From CAZIZT01 sp964544085 (GTDB lineage Bacteria; Campylobacterota_A; Desulfurellia; Desulfurellales; Hippeaceae): a stretch of 39,363 nucleotides of DNA. Positions 7,330 to 16,577 of this stretch are shown here, in pieces. Each line of letters begins with the position of its first letter. Position 1 is the first letter of the stretch. The position numbers and the translations under genes are program-made. The stretch is taken from NCBI GenBank assembly GCA_964544085.1, contig CAZIZT010000012.1, positions 1-39,363 of the forward strand, read 5' to 3'. The notes beneath the pieces were generated by a model. The model was not told where the DNA came from. It saw only the letters and a list, made by a program, of their open reading frames with translations, and did not search any database.

Positions 7330-8682
7330 ATGGAAGCTGTTGTCCTTGCCGCCGGCAAAAGCACAAGAATGAAGTCACGTATAAACAAGGTTCTGCACAA
7401 GATATGCAACAGGCCCGTTCTGTTTTATGTGGTTGAAGCATTAAAACCGTATCCTGTCCACATAGTGGTCAACCCGGATATACACGAAGCCGTACGGGAG
7501 CTATTTCCTGAAGCACAGATACATATCCAGAACCAGCAGAGAGGCACAGGTCATGCACTATCGTGCGCTATCGAAAGTATAAAAGACAAAGGTTTTGTTG
7601 TGGTAAATGGTGATACACCGCTGATAAACAGGCAGGACATAGAAGCTGCAGTAGCCCTGTTTGAAGCGGAGGATTTAGATTGCGTTGTTCTAACAGCAAG
7701 GATGGATAATCCATCAGGCTACGGAAGAATAGTGCGCAATGAATCCGGCATAACAATCGTGGAAGAGAAAGATGCGAATGAGCAGATACGTAAAATCAAC
7801 GAGATTAACAGCGGTATATACGTGTTCAAAACACCGTTTGTTAGGGAGGCACTGAAACACCTTGAAAATAACAATGCGGCTGGTGAGTTCTACCTGACAG
7901 ACATTGTGCCTATGGCAAACCGTGTAAAAACGCTCACCGTTGATGCCGAAAACGTGCTTGGTATCAATACGCGCAATGATCTTGCGCTTGTTAGAAAGAT
8001 CATTCAGAAAAGGATAATAGAGCGGTTTGACGATGTTACCTTCATTGATCCGGATTCAACCTATGTGAACTACGATGTTGAGATAGGTCAGGATACCGTT
8101 ATCTTTCCCAACGTTTCTTTAAGGGGTAAAACCAAAATAGGTAAGGAGTGCATCATAGACACAGGAAGCGTCATAGAAGACTCTGTGCTCTACGACAATG
8201 TCCATGTGAAACCCTATAGCGTAATAGAGCAGAGCACCATCCACAATAATGCTGAAGTGGGCCCATTTGCCCATCTAAGACCCTACAGCGAACTATGCGA
8301 AAATGTGCGCATAGGTAACTTTGTTGAAGTGAAGAAATCGACCATCGGAAAGGGTACAAAAGCCAGTCATTTGACCTACATAGGCGACGCCGAGCTGGGC
8401 GAGGATGTCAATGTAGGTTGCGGCACGATCACGTGCAATTACGATGGATACAGAAAGAACAAAACGATCATAGGAGACAGGGTGTTTATAGGCTCTGATG
8501 TCCAGCTTGTGGCGCCGGTAAAGGTGGAGCACGATGCGCTGATAGCTGCTGGCACAACGGTTGTTAAGGACGTTGAACCATTCGCACTTGCTATCTCAAG
8601 GGTGCCTCAGGTGAACAAACCCGGCTGGGTAAAGAGATTCCGGGAAAAGATGGAAAAGAAACTGGGCAGGAAAGACAAGTAA
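7330..8682 (+). CDS. glmU: bifunctional GlmU (GlcN-1-P acetyltransferase / GlcNAc-1-P uridylyltransferase)
   Basis: This 450-residue protein makes UDP-GlcNAc for peptidoglycan and lipid A. The N-terminal pyrophosphorylase domain begins 'EAVVLAAGKSTRMKS' and has 'RGTGHALSCAI' and 'VNGDTPLI'. The C-terminal left-handed beta-helix has hexapeptide repeats and 'GTITCNYDGYRKNKT', the acetyl-CoA site region. The start is taken at ATG 7330, with CGGGAGG 6 nt upstream, because it gives the canonical N-terminus; the earlier in-frame ATG at 7273 lies inside purH. It lies two genes before glmS, so two of the three UDP-GlcNAc steps are co-located. glmM is not in the window. Confidence 0.96.
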   Translation: MEAVVLAAGKSTRMKSRINKVLHKICNRPVLFYVVEALKPYPVHIVVNPDIHEAVRELFPEAQIHIQNQQRGTGHALSCAIESIKDKGFVVVNGDTPLINRQDIEAAVALFEAEDLDCVVLTARMDNPSGYGRIVRNESGITIVEEKDANEQIRKINEINSGIYVFKTPFVREALKHLENNNAAGEFYLTDIVPMANRVKTLTVDAENVLGINTRNDLALVRKIIQKRIIERFDDVTFIDPDSTYVNYDVEIGQDTVIFPNVSLRGKTKIGKECIIDTGSVIEDSVLYDNVHVKPYSVIEQSTIHNNAEVGPFAHLRPYSELCENVRIGNFVEVKKSTIGKGTKASHLTYIGDAELGEDVNVGCGTITCNYDGYRKNKTIIGDRVFIGSDVQLVAPVKVEHDALIAAGTTVVKDVEPFALAISRVPQVNKPGWVKRFREKMEKKLGRKDK

Positions 8683-8689
8683 TCCCCCG

Positions 8690-10480
8690 ATGGATCATAA
8701 CCCCCTGAAGAGAAAGAGCTTCTCTCCGCTTGCCAGGATGATGCTATACTCATCCATAGTTGGTGTCATAACAGGACTTGGGGCTGTTGTTTTCCTTATT
8801 ACCACGCACTTTTTCTCAGCCTATCTGCTTGCCGGTATCGCCGGTTATCCGATGAGCGAACCGTACGGTGAACCCAAACTTTTCCATGTGCACGAAACAA
8901 CATTTCATCCACTTCTGTTGCTCCTTATAACCACCATCGGCGGCTTGATATCCGGTTTCCTTGTTTACACATTCGCACCCGAAGCTGAGGGACACGGTAC
9001 GGACGCAGCCATTGAAGCATACCACGAAAAAGATGGCATCATTAAACCCATTGTGCCGATTATAAAGATCATCGCATCGGCTATCACGCTGGGAAGCGGT
9101 GGAAGTGGTGGGAGAGAGGGTCCTATTGCTCAGATAGGGGCAGGTTTTGGGTCGTTTTTTGCCATGCGGCTGGGTTTAAGCGCAAAGGAGAGAAGGATAC
9201 TGCTTGTTGCAGGCATGGGCGCAGGTATCGGAGCCATATTCCATGCACCGCTTGCAGGCGCCATCTTTGCAGGTGAGGTACTCTATCGCGAGATAGAGAT
9301 AGAAAGCGAGGCGTTTATTCACACTGTCATTGCATCCATAGTGGCATACTCCATCTTCTCGTTCTTCTTTGGATGGAAACCCCTGTTCAAAACACCCGTC
9401 TTTCACTTCTCCAATCCCGCAGAGATATTTGCGTACACCGTACTCGCCTTCAGTGTGGGCATTTTTGCCATATTCTACGTAAAGGTCTTCTACGGCACAC
9501 GAAAACTATTCAACAAGATACCGATAAAACCGCATTTCAAACCGGCTATAGGTGGTTTTCTTGTCGGTCTCATAGGTATGTTTGTGCCAGATGCCGTATC
9601 AATGGGCTACGGAGCACTTCAGAAAGCGATAACAGCATCACTGACCATCAAAACCATGTTCCTGATCGCTCTGCTAAAGGTCTTTGCAACATCCTTTACC
9701 ATATCAAGCGGTGGCAGCGCCGGCGTATTTGGCCCATCAATGGTTATAGGCGGTGCGCTTGGCGGCGCAATCGGCATGTTTATTCACAGCATTTCGCCCA
9801 CCCTTGTTTCTCAACCGGGTGCCTTTGCACTCGTCGGCATGGTGGGTTTTTTCTCTGCCGCAGCAAATACGCCCTTCTCTACAATCGTGATGGTGACAGA
9901 AATGACCGGAAACTACCATTTGATCATACCATCGATCTGGTGTGCCGGCATTGGTTACCTCGTGGCTCAGAAGTGGACCATATATGAAAAACAGGTACAG
10001 AACAGGCGCCATTCCAAAGCACACTACTATGAATATGCCAGGGACCTATTAGAAGAGATAAAGGTCTCAGATATCATGCACAGCCAGTACAACTGGGTTA
10101 GGCCATATACGTCACTAAAGAAAATATTCGAACTGTTCAGCAACATCAAAGACGATGATTTGCTGGTAATAGATGAGCTCAACAGGCTTGCGGGCATAGT
10201 TTCAATCAAAACGGTGAGGCATCTGCTCCCCGAGAGGTCCCTGCATAACATTGTTGTAGCTGAGGATCTATCAACAGACAAGATTCTGACAACCACACTT
10301 GACGAGGATGTACACAGCCTGCTGCACAGAATAGGATTTAAAGATATAAACGTAATTCCGGTTGTGGATAAGGCGGATCCAACAAGGGTGCTTGGCATTG
10401 TAAAGCGCAGAGACATCATACGTGCTTACAACGAAGCAAAAAGCCAGATAGTGGCGCATGTCTCAAGCCAAGCCGATTGA
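8690..10480 (+). CDS. ClC-family chloride channel/antiporter with C-terminal CBS pair (copy A)
   Basis: This is a 596-residue inner-membrane protein with a ClC core of about 430 residues and two cytosolic CBS domains (about 455-590). The selectivity loops are visible. The first, GHGTD (101-105), replaces the usual GSGIP. The second is 'GSGGSGGREGP' with gating glutamate E143, and the third is 'GGSAGVFGPS' near 342-351. In 'APLAGAIFAGEVLYRE' the residue aligned with the internal proton glutamate of E. coli ClC (E203) is V197. The protein may therefore conduct Cl- without proton coupling, but this is a by-eye alignment. CBS pairs usually bind adenine nucleotides. No clear ribosome binding site precedes ATG 8690, 7 nt after glmU, so it is probably translationally coupled. 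A 598-residue paralogue lies beyond glmS. Confidence 0.92.
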   Translation: MDHNPLKRKSFSPLARMMLYSSIVGVITGLGAVVFLITTHFFSAYLLAGIAGYPMSEPYGEPKLFHVHETTFHPLLLLLITTIGGLISGFLVYTFAPEAEGHGTDAAIEAYHEKDGIIKPIVPIIKIIASAITLGSGGSGGREGPIAQIGAGFGSFFAMRLGLSAKERRILLVAGMGAGIGAIFHAPLAGAIFAGEVLYREIEIESEAFIHTVIASIVAYSIFSFFFGWKPLFKTPVFHFSNPAEIFAYTVLAFSVGIFAIFYVKVFYGTRKLFNKIPIKPHFKPAIGGFLVGLIGMFVPDAVSMGYGALQKAITASLTIKTMFLIALLKVFATSFTISSGGSAGVFGPSMVIGGALGGAIGMFIHSISPTLVSQPGAFALVGMVGFFSAAANTPFSTIVMVTEMTGNYHLIIPSIWCAGIGYLVAQKWTIYEKQVQNRRHSKAHYYEYARDLLEEIKVSDIMHSQYNWVRPYTSLKKIFELFSNIKDDDLLVIDELNRLAGIVSIKTVRHLLPERSLHNIVVAEDLSTDKILTTTLDEDVHSLLHRIGFKDINVIPVVDKADPTRVLGIVKRRDIIRAYNEAKSQIVAHVSSQAD

Positions 10481-10533
10481 AAAACGATCTGAGGCGTGTT
10501 ATAAAGACATAGCTGAATCGCAGGTGGTGCAAG

Positions 10534-12345
10534 ATGTGCGGAATTGTTGGATGTGTCGGTGAAAGCAACACCATAAATGTTCTCCTCAACGGATTAAGTG
10601 CGTTGGAATATAGAGGCTACGACTCTGCAGGCATATCGGTAAGAACAGAACATGGCTTGCAAACGGTGAAAACCAAAGGCAAGATAGTAGATCTTGCTTC
10701 GTTGATCATAGAGAAACAGCTGAATCTCAAAGGCTCGACAGGCATAGGCCACACGCGCTGGGCAACCCACGGTGAGCCCAGCACCATAAACGCCCATCCC
10801 CACTACACCGAGCGGGTAGCAGTGGTGCACAACGGCATTATAGAGAATTACAGGCAAATAGAAGCGATGCTTAAAGAACACGGCAAAACAAAGATAAGCG
10901 AGACAGATACAGAAGTAATAGCCCTTCTCATAGATCTATATCTTGACGAGCTAAGCCCAAAAGAGGCGTTTTTAAAAGCCATCTCTCAGTTAGAGGGCAG
11001 CTTTGCAATCGCAGCCATATTCAGAGATTCAGAAACACTAATGGCAGCCAAGAACGAAAGCCCACTTGTTATTGGTTTGACCCAGAACGCATACTATGTG
11101 GCAAGCGACGTCTCTGCCCTGCTTGACCATACAAGGGAGTTCATCATCTTAGAAGATGGCGACTGTGCCTTCATATCGCCAGGCAAACTTGAGATCCTGG
11201 ATCAACACAGAAAAAAGGCCAATCGAAAGGTAACAACTGTAGAGTGGTCCAGAGAAGCTGCCAAAAAAGGTGGCTACAAGCATTTCATGCTCAAGGAGAT
11301 TGCCGAAGAAGCAGAGGCTGTAAGAAACACCATTCAGTCAAGAATAGACTCATCGGGCAGGGTTTACATAGGTGAGGAGATAACAATTCCAGAGAAGTTT
11401 TTGAAAAACCTGGACAGGATAACGATTGTCGCTTGCGGCACAAGCTACTACGCTGGCCTTGTATCCCGGCCTATTATTGAACGCTTCGCAGGTGTCCCTG
11501 TGAATGTTGAGATAGCATCTGAGTTTCGTTACAGCAACCCGATCGTTACCGGCAATCACCTGTTTATAGCCATATCTCAGTCAGGTGAAACGGCTGACAC
11601 AAAGGAATCCTTGAAATTTGCTCATCAGCTTGGCATGAAGAGTCTATCAATAGTAAATGTCAAAGAGAGCGCAATAGCACGAATGGCAAACAGCTGCTTA
11701 TACACGCTTGCCGGACCGGAAATAAGCGTGGCTTCGACAAAAGCCTTTGTATCTCAGCTTGCCGTACTCTACATGCTTGCCTTCTACCTTGCGCAGCTCA
11801 GGGAAAAGAATGTTCACAGAGAAATAGCGACGCTCCTGGAGATACCGCATACAATGCAAAGAACCTTTCAGACTACAAAGGAGGTAACGCAGGAGCTTGC
11901 GAAAAAATACCATATCTACAACAATTTTCTCTATCTTGGTAGGGGGCTTATGTATCCCATAGCCCTCGAGGGTGCACTCAAGCTTAAAGAGATCTCCTAT
12001 ATCCACGCTGAGGGTTACCCGGCTGGTGAGATGAAACACGGACCAATTGCCCTGATTGACGAAAAAACACCAACAGTAATGGTCTCGCCCTACCATGAAC
12101 CCTTTTACTCCAAGACCATATCCAACGCAGAAGAGATAAAAGCACGATCAGGCAAAATAATCATGGTCTCCGATAAGGCAAACCCTGTGATTGATGATGC
12201 TGTCATGATGGAGGGTGTTGATTACACATTCACACCGTTTACATACGTGATACCCTTGCAGCTTTTCGCATACTACGTGGCACTGTTTCTTGGCCACGAT
12301 ATCGATCAACCAAGAAACCTTGCAAAAAGCGTGACGGTAGAATGA
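10534..12345 (+). CDS. glmS: glutamine-fructose-6-phosphate aminotransferase (isomerizing)
   Basis: This 603-residue protein converts fructose-6-P and glutamine to glucosamine-6-P, the entry to UDP-GlcNAc. The N-terminal glutaminase domain starts with the catalytic cysteine after Met ('MCGIVGCVGES') and has 'GHTRWATHGEPS'. Two SIS domains follow ('VACGTSYYAG', 'SQSGETADT', 'AEGYPAGEMKHGPIALID'), and the protein ends 'QPRNLAKSVTVE', the normal family C-terminus. AGGTGG sits 6 nt before ATG 10534. The 53-nt gap upstream is the largest in this gene run. No glmS ribozyme fold is evident there, since the gap is far too short. The stop overlaps the next start as ATGA. Confidence 0.97.
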   Translation: MCGIVGCVGESNTINVLLNGLSALEYRGYDSAGISVRTEHGLQTVKTKGKIVDLASLIIEKQLNLKGSTGIGHTRWATHGEPSTINAHPHYTERVAVVHNGIIENYRQIEAMLKEHGKTKISETDTEVIALLIDLYLDELSPKEAFLKAISQLEGSFAIAAIFRDSETLMAAKNESPLVIGLTQNAYYVASDVSALLDHTREFIILEDGDCAFISPGKLEILDQHRKKANRKVTTVEWSREAAKKGGYKHFMLKEIAEEAEAVRNTIQSRIDSSGRVYIGEEITIPEKFLKNLDRITIVACGTSYYAGLVSRPIIERFAGVPVNVEIASEFRYSNPIVTGNHLFIAISQSGETADTKESLKFAHQLGMKSLSIVNVKESAIARMANSCLYTLAGPEISVASTKAFVSQLAVLYMLAFYLAQLREKNVHREIATLLEIPHTMQRTFQTTKEVTQELAKKYHIYNNFLYLGRGLMYPIALEGALKLKEISYIHAEGYPAGEMKHGPIALIDEKTPTVMVSPYHEPFYSKTISNAEEIKARSGKIIMVSDKANPVIDDAVMMEGVDYTFTPFTYVIPLQLFAYYVALFLGHDIDQPRNLAKSVTVE

Positions 12346-14138
12346 AGATCTCGATTGTATCGGAAATTGCCTTTGTCATACGAAACCTAAAACACTCCCA
12401 GACAGGCAAATGGTTCATTTATGCAACGCTTACCGGCATTGCAGCCGGTGTGGGTGCTATTATCCTGTTTGTGCTTCTGGATATCACATCTGTAACGCTT
12501 CTAAATCATATAGCCGGTTTCCCGCTGACCCACCCAACAAACGAGCAGCCGCTGATACCTGAAGTGCATAAGCACTTCAACAGGGTGTTCTTCATCATTA
12601 TAGCCTCTGCCGGCGGTTTTTTGAGTGGCTTAATCATGCATCTGCTTGCACCCGAAACCAAGGGCGGCGGAACAGGCGAGGTTATAAAATGCTACCACAA
12701 CAACAAGCCCATACGTGCGCGCGTGCCCGTGGTTAAGCTAATTGTGTCCGTCATATCACTTGGTGTGGGCTCTGCAGGTGGAAGGGAAGGACCAGCAGCG
12801 CACATAGGCGCAGGTTTAGGTTACAGAATCGGAAAGCTATTACATTTAAGCGATAAAGAGAAACGCATCATGATGATATGTGGCATGGCAGGGGGCATCG
12901 GTGCCATTTTCAGAAGCCCTATGGGTGCTGCCATATACTCTACCGAGGTGCTCTACAGGGATATAGACTTCGAGCACGAAGCATTGCTCCCGGCAGCAAT
13001 CTCATCGATTATAGCCTACTCCATTTTCTCAGCCAAATTCGGCTGGGTTCATATGTTCTCGACACCCCTGATGCGTTTCAACAATCCCCTTGAACTTATA
13101 TCCTATACAATCCTTGCCGTTGTCTGTGCCATAAGCGGCATCATGTTCATCAATATCTTCAACTGGGTTTCAAGGATGTTCGAGAAAATCAAGGCACCCC
13201 TCTACATAAAAACAGGGCTTGGTGGACTCATAATCGGCATAATGGGCGCAATTCTCCCCGATGCTGCTGGTATGGGTTACGGTATTATGCAAAATGCGTT
13301 CCTGAATAAAACCGCTTTTGGTGTTCTGCTTCTAATAGGCATTGTAAGGATGTTCTCAACAAGTGTAACACTTGGAAGCGGTAATTCGGCTGGTCTGTTT
13401 GCGCCGAGCCTTGTCATTGGTGCGGCAATAGGGGGCGGAGTCGGTGGCTACATACACCACATCGCACCACCCCTTGTGAACAATCCGGCATCCTTTGCAC
13501 TTGTAGGCATGGCTGGTTTCTTTGCTGCAACTGCAAAAACACCACTCTCGGTCATTATACTTGTCGCAGAGATAACAGGTAATTACGAGCTGATAGTGCC
13601 ATCCATGTGGGTGGTGGCTATAAGCTTCTTGCTGAGCTCACGCTATAGCATAGAGCACTACCAGGTCAAGGATAGGGCTCATTCCAATATACACAAGTAC
13701 GAGTATATTCGCGATGTACTGGAAAGCATAAAGGTTGGCGATCTAATACAGAAGCGTTTCGCGTACGTGGACAGCTCAACGAAGCTCTCAAAGATCTATG
13801 ACATACTCTCCCGCACCAAACAAACCGATATCCCGGTGTTGGACAAGGATAAGAACATTGTGGGCATCATAACGCTGCATGTGCTGAAAACAATACTTGG
13901 CGAAAGCGAACTATCAGACTTCCTGGTGGCTGAAGATATAGCCAACAAGAACGTCATAACAGCAACCCCAGATGAGAACCTCAATCAGATTCTACACAAA
14001 ATAGGCTTCAAAGAGATCAACACCATACCCGTAGTCGGTAAAGACGGCAAAATTGAGGGCATCATAACAAGAAAGGACATCATAAAGGCATACAATGAGG
14101 CAACAGAGAGGCTCGAACGTATTAGAAAAACTAAATAG
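12342..14138 (+). CDS. ClC-family chloride channel/antiporter with C-terminal CBS pair (copy B)
   Basis: This 598-residue membrane protein is a paralogue of the ClC gene at 8690. The ClC motifs are GGGTG (108-112, in place of GSGIP), 'GSAGGREGP' with gating glutamate E149, and 'GNSAGLFAPSLVIG'. In 'SPMGAAIYSTEVLYRD' the position of the E. coli ClC proton glutamate is V203, as in copy A. Two CBS domains fill about 460-590 ('VGDLIQKRFAYVDSS', 'GFKEINTIPVVGKDG'). The N-terminus is about 15 residues longer before the first helix than in copy A. It starts on ATGA shared with the glmS stop, and its own 3' end overlaps the helicase gene by 44 nt. The copies differ throughout, so the duplication is not recent. 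Confidence 0.92.
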   Translation: MKISIVSEIAFVIRNLKHSQTGKWFIYATLTGIAAGVGAIILFVLLDITSVTLLNHIAGFPLTHPTNEQPLIPEVHKHFNRVFFIIIASAGGFLSGLIMHLLAPETKGGGTGEVIKCYHNNKPIRARVPVVKLIVSVISLGVGSAGGREGPAAHIGAGLGYRIGKLLHLSDKEKRIMMICGMAGGIGAIFRSPMGAAIYSTEVLYRDIDFEHEALLPAAISSIIAYSIFSAKFGWVHMFSTPLMRFNNPLELISYTILAVVCAISGIMFINIFNWVSRMFEKIKAPLYIKTGLGGLIIGIMGAILPDAAGMGYGIMQNAFLNKTAFGVLLLIGIVRMFSTSVTLGSGNSAGLFAPSLVIGAAIGGGVGGYIHHIAPPLVNNPASFALVGMAGFFAATAKTPLSVIILVAEITGNYELIVPSMWVVAISFLLSSRYSIEHYQVKDRAHSNIHKYEYIRDVLESIKVGDLIQKRFAYVDSSTKLSKIYDILSRTKQTDIPVLDKDKNIVGIITLHVLKTILGESELSDFLVAEDIANKNVITATPDENLNQILHKIGFKEINTIPVVGKDGKIEGIITRKDIIKAYNEATERLERIRKTK

Positions 14139-16110
14139 GCACCAGCAGGAAGCTGTACTTGAGACATCATCAAACCTGCTTATTATAGCCGGAGCCGGCA
14201 GCGGAAAAACCAAGACCCTTACTCACAAGGTTGCATATATCATCGAACAGGGGCTGGCACAACCGCGCCAGATAATGGCTCTCACCTTTACAAACAAAGC
14301 TGCGAATGAGATGAAAGAACGTATCGAAAAATTAATAGGCAAAAGCATCGACGAGCTATACATCGGCACATTCCATGCTATCGCACTGCGTATTTTGAGG
14401 AACGAGGGTTTCAAATACACGGTGTATGATACGAAAGATCAAGAAGCGCTAATCAAGGAGATACTTACCAGGTTGAATATTGACAGGAAACTCTACCCGC
14501 CTAAGATGTTTATCTCGCGTATATCGGAGCACAAACTGAATCTGATAAAACCCGACGATATATCTCCCAACAACCCTGTGGATAGTCTCGTTAAGCGTGT
14601 CTATACAGCTTACGAAGAAGCTCTGGCTAAAGCATCCGCAGTGGACTTTGATAACATCATCCTGAAAGCAATAGAGCTACTTGAGAACAATCAGCATATC
14701 AGAGAAAAGTACGCAAATCGCTTCAAATACATCTTCATCGACGAGTATCAGGACACCAACTACCCGCAGTACGTTTTTGTAAAGCTGTTATACAATGGCA
14801 ACAACCGTGTCTGTGCTGTTGGGGATGAGGACCAATCCATCTACGGCTTTCGTGGTGCCGACGTGACCAAGATTCTAAACTTCAGCAAGGATTACGACAA
14901 CTGCCGGATTGTGAAGCTTCTTGAAAACTACAGATCCACACAGGAGATACTGGATGTTGCAAACAGGGTTATATCCAGAAACACACTCAGGCACGACAAA
15001 GAGCTCTACTCCAGCAAAACCGGGGGGCTGGTTGAGATAAAAGAGTACGAATCACCAAGACATGAAGCCCAGAGCATAGCCATGAGGATAGAAGAACTGA
15101 TAGAGGACGGCGTTAAACCATCGGACATTGCGGTTTTGTACAGAACAAACTATCAGTCCAGAATAATCGAAGAGGAGCTGGTTAAACACGGCATACCTTA
15201 CAGAATAGTTGGCAGCAACAGATTCTTTGAAAGGAAAGAAGTGAAGGATATTGTAGCCTACCTCAAGCTTGCACTGAATCCATACGATAATATTTCATTC
15301 CTGAGGGCTATCCAATCCCATCCAAGGGGTGCAGGGAAAAAACTCATTGAGAGGATCACCGCAGCAGCAGAAGGCGAATCCTTAATGGAAAGATCGAGAA
15401 AACTGATAAAAGAAAAACAGATTACAAAAAAGCAGGAAAAGGTTTTGAGTGAGTTTCTCGAGATATTTGAAGGCATAAACGGCGACACACCAGCCGGTGA
15501 AGCCATAGAGATGGTTTTTGAAAAAAGCGGATATAAAAAATACCTTGAAGAATCAAAAGAAAATGGTAGAATTGACAATATTATGGAACTCAACAATGCA
15601 GCAGCGGGTATGTCACTGGAGGAGTTTGTTGAAAGCGTCTCTCTATACGACTATTCCAACGATATCGATGCATCATCAGCGGTTAATCTCATGACTATCC
15701 ACGCATCGAAAGGTCTTGAGTTTCATAGCGTTTTCGTTGTTGGTGTAGAAGAGGGTTTGTTTCCAAACGCCAATCTGAAGGAGAGTCAGCTTGAGATAGA
15801 AGAGGAAAGAAGACTCTTCTATGTTGCCATCACCAGGGCAAAAAGAAACGTATTCATAAGCTATGCCACAACGAGAATGAGAAGCGGCGAATGGGTCAGT
15901 GTCAGGCCTTCGAGATTTATCCAGGAGTTGAAAACCGATAGAGCGAGGGTTAGCTTCAGCAGGGGTGATATGGTAAATCACGCAATCTACGGCAGAGGAG
16001 TGGTGGTGGCTGTTGAGAAACTCGAAGATACCGAGATGTTAACGGTAAACTTCTATAAATCCGGCATCAAGAGGGTGCTTGCAAAGGATAGAAGTCTTGA
16101 ATCTATTTAG
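14095..16110 (+). CDS. pcrA: UvrD/PcrA/Rep-type superfamily 1 DNA helicase
   Basis: This 671-residue 3'-5' DNA helicase carries all SF1A motifs: Walker A 'AGAGSGKTKT' (32-41), Walker B 'IDEYQDTN', 'GDEDQSIYGFRGAD' (III), 'LENYRSTQEI' (IV), 'LMTIHASKGLEF' (V) and 'EERRLFYVAITRAKR' (VI). The last 50 residues, 'GDMVNHAIYGRGVVVAVE...', form the Tudor-like tail that in PcrA/UvrD contacts RNA polymerase. This favours PcrA/UvrD over Rep. Roles would be nucleotide excision repair and removal of stalled forks or complexes. ATG 14095 lies 44 nt inside the ClC gene and has AAAGG upstream. No later start codon precedes the conserved 'LEKLNRHQQEA', so the overlap seems real. Confidence 0.93.
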   Translation: MRQQRGSNVLEKLNRHQQEAVLETSSNLLIIAGAGSGKTKTLTHKVAYIIEQGLAQPRQIMALTFTNKAANEMKERIEKLIGKSIDELYIGTFHAIALRILRNEGFKYTVYDTKDQEALIKEILTRLNIDRKLYPPKMFISRISEHKLNLIKPDDISPNNPVDSLVKRVYTAYEEALAKASAVDFDNIILKAIELLENNQHIREKYANRFKYIFIDEYQDTNYPQYVFVKLLYNGNNRVCAVGDEDQSIYGFRGADVTKILNFSKDYDNCRIVKLLENYRSTQEILDVANRVISRNTLRHDKELYSSKTGGLVEIKEYESPRHEAQSIAMRIEELIEDGVKPSDIAVLYRTNYQSRIIEEELVKHGIPYRIVGSNRFFERKEVKDIVAYLKLALNPYDNISFLRAIQSHPRGAGKKLIERITAAAEGESLMERSRKLIKEKQITKKQEKVLSEFLEIFEGINGDTPAGEAIEMVFEKSGYKKYLEESKENGRIDNIMELNNAAAGMSLEEFVESVSLYDYSNDIDASSAVNLMTIHASKGLEFHSVFVVGVEEGLFPNANLKESQLEIEEERRLFYVAITRAKRNVFISYATTRMRSGEWVSVRPSRFIQELKTDRARVSFSRGDMVNHAIYGRGVVVAVEKLEDTEMLTVNFYKSGIKRVLAKDRSLESI

Positions 16111-16124
16111 ATGGAGGAATTTTT

Positions 16125-16577
16125 ATGCCAAGTTTAGAGGAGAGGTTCAACAAATTCAACACAAACCTTGCACTGGTAAATATAAGGACCAAGAAACTTG
16201 TTGCCTCTTTTGACGATGAGAAACTGGACGTCTCTCCGGAAACGCAGAAGGTTTATCTGGACAAAAACGCCTATTACCAGATCCTGGAGGACAACTTCGT
16301 CAGGGTATTTCAGGAATACTCGATGAAGATTGCCGATAAGGACAACCCTGACGATGTGTTCGTCTCCATAGAGGTAACCTATCTGCTTGACTTCCAGACA
16401 GGTGGTCCCATAGACGACGAGGTCTTCGAGATATTTGCCCAGTCCACTGTACTGGTTGACAGCTGGCCCTACTTCAGAGAGCTTGTCCAGAACACACTGC
16501 TGCGAATGGGCCTGGCTCCCGTGGTAATTCCTCCCATCCAGTTCACACCTCCTGTTACTCAAAACGACCAACAATGA
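16125..16577 (+). CDS. secB: SecB-like protein-export chaperone
   Basis: This is a 150-residue protein. The C-terminal half carries SecB-type features: 'DDEVFEIFAQSTVLVDSWPYFRELV' (split here as 'EVFEIFAQST' and 'WPYFRELVQNTLLRMGL'), then a proline-rich 'APVVIPPIQF'. SecB is a cytosolic tetramer that keeps secretory proteins unfolded and delivers them to SecA. The N-terminal half is divergent, and the acidic tail of classical SecB is replaced by a polar 'PPVTQNDQQ'. GGAGG lies 8 nt before ATG 16125. It overlaps the next gene by ATGA. No toxin-antitoxin pair is adjacent, so the SecB-like TA-chaperone role is not suggested. The assignment is by motif only. Confidence 0.72.
   Translation: MPSLEERFNKFNTNLALVNIRTKKLVASFDDEKLDVSPETQKVYLDKNAYYQILEDNFVRVFQEYSMKIADKDNPDDVFVSIEVTYLLDFQTGGPIDDEVFEIFAQSTVLVDSWPYFRELVQNTLLRMGLAPVVIPPIQFTPPVTQNDQQ

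Noticed and set aside
9373..9987. 204-codon open frame on the plus strand
   Set aside because: It lies wholly inside the ClC gene in another frame and is rich in Arg, His and Cys as expected of a shadow.
10481..10533. glmS riboswitch/ribozyme upstream of glmS
   Set aside because: The gap is 53 nt, and the glmS ribozyme is much longer. The upstream bases code for the ClC CBS domain.
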